A DNA stretch of 29,425 nt from Saccharothrix sp. NRRL B-16348 (lineage in GTDB: Bacteria; Actinomycetota; Actinomycetes; Mycobacteriales; Pseudonocardiaceae): positions 1 to 29,425 of the forward strand of contig NZ_LGED01000274.1 of NCBI RefSeq assembly GCF_001280085.1, written 5' to 3'. Below are positions 24,439 through 29,425 of this stretch, one piece after another; the stretch's first letter is position 1; each line of letters opens with the position of its first letter. A model generated the notes under the pieces. The model saw nothing but the letters and a program-made list of their open reading frames with translations. It did not search any database and had not been told where the DNA came from. The translations under genes and the position numbers were made by a program.

Positions 24439-25254
24439 GTGCCCGAGCTGAGAACCACCACCCTCGTCGACGCGCCGTTGCGGACGGTCGCCGCCGCGCT
24501 GCTGGACGCGCGGCTGCTGGCCCGGGCCGTGCGCGGGCTCGGCGTGCGGATCACGGGTGGTGAGCCGGTGCTGTTCGTCGGCGCGACGCTGGCCGGGTCG
24601 GTGGGGCCGGTGAACGGGACGCTGGTCGTGACGCGGGCCGACACCACGGGCGTGTCGGCGGAGCTGGTCGGTGGGCCGTTGCCGCAGTTCACGCTGGTCA
24701 CGGACCTGCTGCACACCGGCGGCGGCACGATGGTGGTCGACTCGGTGGAGTGGTCGAGCCCTGGCGGCCCGTTCGGGCGGCTGGCGGACGTCCTGGTAGG
24801 CCGCGGCTTGGCCCTGAAGGTCCTGGAAGCCCGCGCCGCCGCCGTGTCGCAGCGCAGCGTCGAGCTGCTGAGCGCGCGCGTAGTAGTAGGTGCCGCGATC
24901 ATCCGCGACGGTCTCCTCCTGGCCCAGCAACGCAGCTACCCGCCCGAGGCCGCCGGCAAGTGGGAACTCCCCGGCGGACGCGTCGAACCGGACGAAACGG
25001 ACCACGCCGCCGTGATCCGCGAGTGCTCGGAGGAACTGGGCGTCACCGTCACCCCAGGCGACCAGCTGGGCCCCGACGTGCCCCTCCGCTCCGACCTGAT
25101 CCTCCGCGCCTACGCCGCCACCCTCACCTCCGGCACCCCCACTCCCGTGGAACACCGCGCGCTCCGCTGGCTGACCTCCACCGACCTGGACACCGTCGAC
25201 TGGCTCCCCGCCGACCGCGTCCTCCTCCCCTCCCTCCACCCCCTCCTCCCTTGA
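24439..25254 (+). CDS. SRPBCC-like domain fused to a Nudix hydrolase
   Basis: A 271-aa two-domain protein. Residues 1-145 look like an SRPBCC (START/polyketide-cyclase) fold: LRTTTLVDAPLRTVAAALLD opening, a beta-rich middle, LHTGGGTMVVDSVEW and a C-terminal amphipathic helix VLVGRGLALKVLEARAAA. Residues 146-271 are a Nudix hydrolase with a complete box, G180-x5-E186-x7-R194-E195-xx-E198-E199-x-G201, preceded by GKWELPGG as in MutT-like nucleotide pyrophosphatases. It probably cleans damaged or excess nucleotides, with the first domain binding a hydrophobic ligand. GTG 24439 follows a CAAGAT by 8 nt with no ribosome binding site, so it may be leaderless. The start was chosen as the first codon of the conserved domain. 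Confidence 0.85.
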   Translation: MPELRTTTLVDAPLRTVAAALLDARLLARAVRGLGVRITGGEPVLFVGATLAGSVGPVNGTLVVTRADTTGVSAELVGGPLPQFTLVTDLLHTGGGTMVVDSVEWSSPGGPFGRLADVLVGRGLALKVLEARAAAVSQRSVELLSARVVVGAAIIRDGLLLAQQRSYPPEAAGKWELPGGRVEPDETDHAAVIRECSEELGVTVTPGDQLGPDVPLRSDLILRAYAATLTSGTPTPVEHRALRWLTSTDLDTVDWLPADRVLLPSLHPLLP

Positions 25255-25258
25255 CCCC

Positions 25259-25407
25259 CGCGAGAGTCCTACGTTCAGCACGCGAGAGTCCTACGTTCAG
25301 AGCACCTGAGTTCAACGCTCGGAACGTTGGACTCGCGGTGCCGAGCGTTGAACTCACGGCGTCCGAACGTAGGACTCTCGCGGCGTGAACGTAGGACTCT
25401 CGCGCGG
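25259..25407. repeat. Nested palindromic repeat cluster (seven 17-21 bp units)
   Basis: The unit GCGAGAGTCCTACGTTC is present at 25260-25276 and 25282-25298. A variant (TGAGTTCAACGCTCGG) is at 25307-25322. Inverted units follow at 25322-25338, 25341-25359, 25365-25383 and 25387-25407. The order is symmetric, so the whole stretch can fold on itself: unit 1 with 7, 2 with 6, 3 with 5. It lies between the convergent nudix and trpS genes, where it may end both transcripts. I have the impression that this unit is dispersed in Pseudonocardiales genomes, like REP/BIME elements; this is from memory and unverified. Confidence 0.8.
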
Positions 25408-25417
25408 GTGGGTGACG

Positions 25418-26383
25418 TCAGCCCAGGCCGGACATGCGGAGGGCGGCGTCGAGGCGGTGGCTGCACCGCTCACGGGAGCGTTCCGCGCCGTGCGCCCGCG
25501 CCCGGTCCAGCTCGGCCGGGTCGTCCAGCAGGCCCTGGGTCACCTCGCGCACGGACCGCAGCTCCTCGACCACGGCTTCCGCCGTGACCTCCTTCAACTC
25601 CGAGTAGTCCTTCAGCGAGGACGCCAGCTCGGCCGGGTCCTTCCGGGTGCACGCCGCCAGGATCTCCAGCAGGTTCGCCACGCCCGGCTGCTCCTCCGGC
25701 GCGTAACGCACCTCGCCCCGGTCGTCGGTCACCGCACGCCGGATCTTGCGGCGCACCAGGTCGGGCGGGTCGAGCACGAACACCGTGCCCGCCGCGTCCT
25801 TCGCGGTCTTGGCCATCTTCCGCGACGGATCCGCCAGGTCGCGGACCCGTGACGCGGTCGGCGGCACGACGGAGCGCGGCATCACGAACACCTCGCCGTA
25901 CGTGCCGTTGAACCGACGCGCCAGCACCCGCGCCAGCTCGACGTGCTGCCGCTGGTCGTCACCGACCGGCACCTCGTGGGCGCCCTGCAGCAGGATGTCG
26001 GCCGCCATCAGCACCGGGTAGGTGAGCAGGCTCAACCGGACCGACGACCGGCCCGCCGACTTCTCCTTGAACTGGATCATCCGGGCCGCCTCGCCGTACG
26101 TGCAGGTGCACTCCAGCACCCACGTCAACGCGCCGAGCTCGCGGACCAGGTCGGACTGCACGGCCACCGAGCGCGGGTCGACGCCGGCGGCGATGAGCAC
26201 CGCCAACTGCTCCCGCGTCAGTGATCGCAGTCGTGACGGGTTGTGCGACGTCGTCATCGCGTGCAGGTCGCTGATGAAGTAGACGTCCTCCTCGGTGCCC
26301 TCGGCCGCCCACCGCCTGATGGCGCCGAGGTAGTTGCCCAGCTGGACGGGGCCGGACGGGGTGATCGCGGACAGCCTGATCAT
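25418..26383 (-). CDS. trpS: Tryptophanyl-tRNA synthetase, auxiliary type
   Basis: A 321-aa class I synthetase charging tRNA-Trp. It has the TrpRS landmarks ITPSGPVQLGNYLGAIRRW, DLHAMT, CTYGEAARMIQFKEKSA, LTYPVLMAADILL and GDDQRQHVELAR. Two signatures are altered: the HIGH-type motif reads QLGN (Gln14 where His is usual) and KMSKS reads KMAKT (189-193). Because a Trp-codon attenuator precedes it, I interpret it as the inducible second TrpRS known from Streptomyces, which resists tryptophan-analogue antibiotics such as indolmycin. Start ATG 26383 has AAGGGA 6 nt upstream. A main trpS elsewhere in the genome is expected but not visible here. Confidence 0.95.
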   Translation of the reverse strand: MIRLSAITPSGPVQLGNYLGAIRRWAAEGTEEDVYFISDLHAMTTSHNPSRLRSLTREQLAVLIAAGVDPRSVAVQSDLVRELGALTWVLECTCTYGEAARMIQFKEKSAGRSSVRLSLLTYPVLMAADILLQGAHEVPVGDDQRQHVELARVLARRFNGTYGEVFVMPRSVVPPTASRVRDLADPSRKMAKTAKDAAGTVFVLDPPDLVRRKIRRAVTDDRGEVRYAPEEQPGVANLLEILAACTRKDPAELASSLKDYSELKEVTAEAVVEELRSVREVTQGLLDDPAELDRARAHGAERSRERCSHRLDAALRMSGLG

Positions 26384-26433
26384 GGTGATCCCTTCGGGGT
26401 GCGCCCGCTCGACCTGACCCCCGAAAGCACGAA

Positions 26434-26453
26434 GGCCGCCCCAGCGGGCGGCC
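26434..26453 (-). terminator. Attenuator terminator of the trpS leader
   Basis: On the minus strand, GGCCGCC (26453-26447) and GGCGGCC (26440-26434) form a 7-bp GC stem with loop CGCTGG, followed by TTCGTGCTTTC. The 5' arm can instead pair with GGCGGCC (26487-26481) at the end of the leader peptide, which would form an antiterminator. That segment in turn can pair with CCGCC (26496-26492), right after the Trp codons, as a pause hairpin. The layout is that of classic ribosome-controlled attenuation. Confidence 0.8.
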
Positions 26454-26476
26454 TGCGTTCGTCTGACGCGCAGTTC

Positions 26477-26524
26477 TCAGGGCCGCCGGAAGGCGGACCA
26501 CCAGAACGGGTAAAGAGTGCGCAT
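26477..26524 (-). CDS. trpS leader peptide with tandem Trp codons
   Basis: A 15-codon frame, MRTLYPFWWSAFRRP, ends 94 nt before trpS. The two adjacent TGG codons (residues 8-9) sit directly before the hairpin strands that compete with the terminator at 26434-26453. When charged Trp-tRNA is scarce the ribosome should stall there, freeing the 26481-26487 strand to disrupt the terminator and let transcription reach trpS. The ATG lies 7 nt after a TAGAAT -10, so the peptide is probably read from a leaderless transcript. The same logic has been described for an auxiliary trpRS gene in Streptomyces. Confidence 0.85.
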   Translation of the reverse strand: MRTLYPFWWSAFRRP

Positions 26525-26559
26525 AGCCGCGATTCTAGCGTGTAACGCGGGTGTGTCGG
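26525..26559 (-). promoter_or_regulatory. Promoter of the trpS attenuator transcript
   Basis: TAGAAT on the minus strand (26537-26532) is a near-consensus -10, with CCGACA 16 nt before it as a possible -35. The distance to the leader ATG (7 nt) predicts transcription start at the ATG itself. Confidence 0.6.
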
Positions 26560-26564
26560 GGGTC

Positions 26565-26579
26565 TACATTTCTTCTATG
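26565..26579 (+). promoter_or_regulatory. Probable leaderless promoter of the YCII gene
   Basis: A TACATT -10 (26565-26570) lies 6 nt before the ATG at 26577, and there is no ribosome binding site. The transcript most likely begins at the start codon. This promoter is back to back with that of trpS. Confidence 0.45.
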
Positions 26580-26876
26580 TACGTCGTGCTGCTGGAGTAC
26601 ACCGCACCGCTGGACGAGGTCGACTACGCGCTCCCGGACCACGTGGAGTGGCTGAAGAAGCAGTACGAGGCCGGGCACTTCCTGGCCTCGGGCCGTCAAG
26701 TGCCCCGCGTGGGCGGCGTGATCATCGCGCGGCCGATGGCGCGCGGGAAGCTGGACGCGCTGCTGGCCACCGACCCGTTCGCGATCGGCAAGCTGGCGAA
26801 GTACCAGGTGGTGGAGTTCCAGGCCACCCGGACGGCGCCCGAGCTGGCCAGGATCAACGAGGCGGTGATGGGCTAG
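26577..26876 (+). CDS. YCII-family protein
   Basis: A 99-aa protein of the YciI (YCII) superfamily, a dimeric ferredoxin-like fold. It has the typical strand MYVVLLEYTAPLDEVD, the LPDHVEWLKKQYEAGHFLAS segment with the conserved His, GRQVPRVGGVIIA, and the TDPFAIGKLAKYQVVEF C-terminal half. Members can be small dehydrochlorinases or subunits of larger enzymes, but for stand-alone actinobacterial copies the substrate is unknown. The ATG is unambiguous. It is transcribed away from trpS. Confidence 0.9.
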   Translation: MYVVLLEYTAPLDEVDYALPDHVEWLKKQYEAGHFLASGRQVPRVGGVIIARPMARGKLDALLATDPFAIGKLAKYQVVEFQATRTAPELARINEAVMG

Positions 26877-26894
26877 CCCGCGGGCGGCCCCACG

Positions 26895-26926
26895 ACCCAC
26901 CCGGCGTCGGCCGGGCGGTGGGCCTC
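26895..26926. terminator. GC-rich hairpin between convergent genes
   Basis: CCCACC-CGGC-GTCG-GCCG-(GGC)-GGTGGG forms an imperfect stem between the YCII gene (plus) and the Cys/Lys-rich gene (minus). There is no T tract. A direct 11-bp repeat CACGCGGCCGT (26927-26937, 26938-26948) follows and covers the stop of the minus-strand gene. Confidence 0.4.
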
Positions 26927-26935
26927 ACGCGGCCG

Positions 26936-27118
26936 TCACGCGGCCGTCTTCTTCTTGCCTGCCTTCTTCCGCTCCTTGCGCTCCTGCTTGGCCGCCTTCT
27001 TCTCGGCCTTCTTCCGCGCCTCGAGCAGCACGACCACCGGACAGCTCTTGCACCTCGGCGTCGAACGGCAGCACTTCTTCTTCACCTTGACCTTGCCCAC
27101 GCGGCGTGCTCCACTCAT
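26936..27118 (-). CDS. 60-aa Cys- and Lys-rich small protein
   Basis: A small very basic protein, MSGARRVGKVKVKKKCCRST then PRCKSCPVVVLLEARKKAEK and a lysine-rich tail. Four cysteines (16, 17, 23, 26) in a CC-x5-C-x2-C pattern could bind a metal ion or iron-sulphur cluster. The rest is a helical Lys/Ala/Glu segment suited to bind nucleic acid or the ribosome. ATG 27118 has GAGGA 7 nt upstream. I have the impression that similar small proteins occur next to typA in actinobacteria, but know no function. An iron-box-like palindrome lies 16-37 bp upstream of the start, suggesting repression by an IdeR/DmdR-type regulator and thus induction under iron limitation. Confidence 0.75.
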   Translation of the reverse strand: MSGARRVGKVKVKKKCCRSTPRCKSCPVVVLLEARKKAEKKAAKQERKERKKAGKKKTAA

Positions 27119-27133
27119 CCGGGTGTCCTCAGA

Positions 27134-27155
27134 GTAGGTGAGGCTGACCTCACCT
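27134..27155. promoter_or_regulatory. Iron-box-like operator (IdeR/DmdR type)
   Basis: AGGTGAGG-CTGA-CCTCACCT (27136-27155) is a palindrome with perfect 8-bp arms. Over 27134-27152 it matches the IdeR consensus TTAGGTTAGGCTAACCTAA at 15 of 19 positions by my alignment. It sits in the divergent region between the Cys/Lys-rich gene and typA, much nearer the former. Confidence 0.6.
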
Positions 27156-27265
27156 GCCGTACCTGTGTGGTAAAGGCGCCGCGCCCGGTAAGCTGTACTC
27201 AGGCTGCGCGCGATCCAACGTCCGGCGCCTGGCTTCCCTCGCACAGACAGCTCTAGGAGTTCCGC

Positions 27266-29167
27266 GTGCCCACGGCCACCGCGTCGATCAAGGAAACGCT
27301 GGTCCGCAACGACCTGCGCAACGTCGCGATCGTCGCGCACGTTGACCACGGCAAGACGACCCTCGTCGACGCCATGCTCCGCCAGTCCGGGGCCTTCTCC
27401 GAACGTGCCGAGCTCGTCGACCGGGTCATGGACTCGGGCGAGCTGGAGCGTGAGAAGGGCATCACGATCCTTGCCAAGAACACCGCCGTGCGGCGCCACA
27501 CGCCGGACGGTCCCGTCACCATCAACGTGGTCGACACCCCAGGTCACGCCGACTTCGGCGGTGAGGTCGAACGCGGCCTCTCCATGGTGGACGGCGTCGT
27601 GCTGCTCGTCGACGCCTCCGAAGGCCCGCTGCCGCAGACCCGGTTCGTGCTGCGCAAGACGCTGGCCGCCGGTCTGCCGGTGATCCTGGTGGTGAACAAG
27701 GTCGACCGCCCCGACGCCCGGATCTCCGAGGTCGTCGAGGAAGCACACGACCTGCTGCTCGACCTGGCCAGCGAGGTCGGCGCCGACGACTCGGTGCTCG
27801 ACCTGCCGGTCGTCTACGCCTCGGCGCGCGCCGGCCGGGCGTCGCTCACCCAGCCCGAGGACGGCGGACTGCCCGACGAGGAGAACCTCGACGTGCTGTT
27901 CGAGGTCCTGTTCCGGCACATCCCGGCCCCGATGGGCGACGCGGACGCGCCGCTGCGCGCGTTGGTGACGAACCTCGACGCGTCGTCGTTCCTCGGCCGC
28001 ATCGCGCTCTGCCGCATCGAGGCCGGTCGCATCCGCAAGGGTGAGACCGTGGCGTGGTGCCGCGAGGACGGCTCGATCCAGAAGGTCCGCATCACCGAGC
28101 TGCTGATCACCGAGGCGCTGGACCGCGTGCCCGCCGAGCAGGCGCGGGCGGGTGACCTGGTCGCCATCGCCGGCATCCCGGAGATCACCATCGGCGACAC
28201 GCTCGCCGACGTGGACAACCCCGAGCCGCTGCCGCGGATCACGGTGGACGAGCCCGCGATCTCGATGACGATCGGTGTCAACACCTCGCCGCTGGCCGGT
28301 CGCGGTGGCGGCACCAAGCTGACCGCGCGCGTGCTCAAGGCCCGGTTGGACTCGGAGCTGGTCGGCAACGTGTCGGTGCGCGTGCTGCCCACCGAGCGCC
28401 CGGACACGTGGGAGGTGCAGGGCCGCGGTGAGCTGGCGCTGGCCATCCTCGTCGAGCAGATGAAGCGGGAAGGCTTCGAGCTGACCGTCGGCAAGCCGCA
28501 GGTGGTCACCAAGACCGTCGACGGCAAGCTGCACGAGCCGTTCGAGCGGTTGACGATCGACGCGCCGGAGGAGCACCTGGGCGCCATCACCCAGCTGCTG
28601 GCCAACCGCAAGGGCCGGATGGAGAACATGTCCGGCCACGGTTCGGGGCGGATCAAGCTGGAGTACGTCGTGCCGTCGCGCGGCCTCATCGGCTTCCGCA
28701 CCGAGTTCCTGACCGAGACGCGCGGCACCGGCATCGCGAACGCGGTGTCCGAGGGCTACGCCCCGTGGGCCGGCGAGATCCGGACCAGGCACAACGGCTC
28801 CCTCGTCGCCGACCGGTCCGGTCAGATCACCGCGTACGCGATGATCCAGCTGGCGGACCGGGGCACGTTCTTCGTCGAGCCCGGCGCCGAGGCGTACGAG
28901 GGCATGGTCGTCGGCGAGAACCCGCGCGCGGAGGACTTGGACGTCAACGTCTGCCGTGAGAAGAAGCTGACGAACATGCGCACGTCGACCGCCGACGTGA
29001 TGGAGACCCTGGCCCGGCCGCGGAAGCTCTCGTTGGAGGAGGCGCTCGAGTTCTGCGCCGCCGACGAGTGCGTCGAGGTCGCGCCGGAGGTCGTGCGGGT
29101 GCGCAAGGTGATCCTGGACGCGAACCAGCGGGGCCGCGAGCGCAGCCGCAACAAGTTGCGGGGCTGA
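27266..29167 (+). CDS. typA: Translational GTPase TypA/BipA
   Basis: A 633-aa ribosome-binding GTPase of the EF-G family that helps ribosome assembly and stress or cold growth. G1 AHVDHGKT is at 24-31; the switch region is [19 protein letters not shown]3 [15 protein letters not shown]4 [10 protein letters not shown]5 VYASAR. Domain 2 begins about residue 225, the EF-G-like domains III and V follow, and the BipA-specific C-terminal domain carries RSTADVM-like [20 protein letters not shown] and ends in [14 protein letters not shown]. Length is typical. GTG 27266 has AGGAG 6 nt upstream, a clear start. It stands alone behind its own promoter. Confidence 0.97.
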   Translation: MPTATASIKETLVRNDLRNVAIVAHVDHGKTTLVDAMLRQSGAFSERAELVDRVMDSGELEREKGITILAKNTAVRRHTPDGPVTINVVDTPGHADFGGEVERGLSMVDGVVLLVDASEGPLPQTRFVLRKTLAAGLPVILVVNKVDRPDARISEVVEEAHDLLLDLASEVGADDSVLDLPVVYASARAGRASLTQPEDGGLPDEENLDVLFEVLFRHIPAPMGDADAPLRALVTNLDASSFLGRIALCRIEAGRIRKGETVAWCREDGSIQKVRITELLITEALDRVPAEQARAGDLVAIAGIPEITIGDTLADVDNPEPLPRITVDEPAISMTIGVNTSPLAGRGGGTKLTARVLKARLDSELVGNVSVRVLPTERPDTWEVQGRGELALAILVEQMKREGFELTVGKPQVVTKTVDGKLHEPFERLTIDAPEEHLGAITQLLANRKGRMENMSGHGSGRIKLEYVVPSRGLIGFRTEFLTETRGTGIANAVSEGYAPWAGEIRTRHNGSLVADRSGQITAYAMIQLADRGTFFVEPGAEAYEGMVVGENPRAEDLDVNVCREKKLTNMRTSTADVMETLARPRKLSLEEALEFCAADECVEVAPEVVRVRKVILDANQRGRERSRNKLRG

Positions 29168-29195
29168 CCGCTACTCCTTATATATAGGGTCTGCT

Positions 29196-29237
29196 CGACG
29201 GGCACCTCCGGCTTCGGCCGGGGGTGCCCGTCGGTTT
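29196..29237 (+). terminator. Terminator of typA
   Basis: CGACGGGCACC (29196-29206) pairs perfectly with GGTGCCCGTCG (29223-29233). The interior TCCGGCTTCGGCCGGG forms a second small hairpin with a CTTCGG tetraloop-type cap. It is followed by GTTT and begins 29 nt after the typA stop. An unusual AT-rich TTATATATAGG (29178-29188) lies in between. Confidence 0.8.
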
Positions 29238-29296
29238 ACCCGGTCCTCGACCCGTGATTGCCGAACACGATCGGGTGAACATAGGCCAAAAATGTA

Positions 29297-29313
29297 CGGT
29301 AACACTGTTACCG
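29297..29313. promoter_or_regulatory. Perfect palindrome, candidate operator for a gene beyond the window
   Basis: CGGTAAC-ACT-GTTACCG has perfect 7-bp arms with a 3-nt spacer, a shape typical of TetR- or GntR-family operators. The rest of 29241-29425 holds no gene I can support; it becomes C-rich and ends in a run of 12 C followed by G. Confidence 0.4.
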
Positions 29314-29425
29314 CCCCTCGGTTGGAACATGAGGAAACCGACCGGCCGCCCCGACCCCGAACACAACCCCGCCGACCCCACCACCCACCCCACCGCCGAC
29401 ACCCATCGCCCACCCCCCCCCCCCG

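Noticed and set aside
25259..25407. Possible CRISPR array
   Set aside because: Units are inverted relative to each other, spacers are 3-9 nt and irregular, and no cas genes are present.
29171..29413. 80-aa minus-strand frame at the right end
   Set aside because: It runs through the typA terminator and the C-rich end, has no motif, and is Arg/Gly/Ser-rich like other chance frames.
29413..29424. Run of 12 C at the window end
   Set aside because: More likely a contig edge or homopolymer artefact than a phase-variable tract, since no gene is attached to it here.

Overview
The window comes from a high-GC actinomycete, most likely a member of the Pseudonocardiales (Saccharothrix / Lentzea / Actinosynnema type). 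The reasons are the very strong GC bias at third codon positions, frequent GTG starts, repeated 4-nt GTGA stop/start overlaps, probable leaderless promoters, a DUF6542-type protein beside ychF, and a palindromic repeat family between genes that I associate with this group. The taxon is an inference; no rRNA or marker search was possible. The window ends in a 12-nt C run, which may be a contig edge.

Layout: (1) 1-497 is non-coding: one copy of a structured repeat (1-180, cut by the window edge) and a strong intrinsic terminator (387-420) ahead of an ABC exporter gene (498-2414). (2) 2416-2799 holds a frameshifted, start-less gene remnant. (3) 2800-12292 is dominated by DNA repair and housekeeping: sbcC and sbcD (minus), rmuC (plus, divergent), a DUF6542 membrane protein, ogt and an ada-alkA fusion (minus, overlapping), ychF, and a YefM-YoeB toxin-antitoxin pair. 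(4) 12519-13995 has a perfect 20-bp hairpin, a 34-aa membrane peptide gene and a GT87-type glycosyltransferase, then pterin carbinolamine dehydratase (minus). (5) 14285-17952 is a thiamine uptake operon: TPP riboswitch, lipoprotein, fused permease, ATPase. (6) 17953-18649 is a long intergenic stretch with C-rich tandem repeats, the second and complete copy of the structured repeat, and a 43-aa membrane peptide gene. (7) 18689-24369 is an envelope module: a minus-strand operon (LolA/RseB-like protein, ABC ATPase, ABC-2 permease, GNAT acetyltransferase) divergent from a response regulator / histidine kinase pair, with four CTGAGA direct repeats between them. (8) 24439-26524 has an SRPBCC-Nudix fusion, a palindromic repeat cluster, and an atypical tryptophanyl-tRNA synthetase preceded by a complete Trp-codon attenuator. 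(9) 26577-29167 has a YCII-family protein, a 60-aa Cys/Lys-rich protein behind an iron-box-like palindrome, and typA/bipA.

The strongest leads are the repeated hairpin element (1-180 and 18199-18432), whose non-Watson-Crick positions are mostly G-U on the + strand; the trp attenuator driving a synthetase with altered signature motifs; the iron-box-linked Cys4 mini-protein; and the direct-repeat operator that probably couples the two-component system to its divergent ABC/LolA operon. None of these has been checked against databases.
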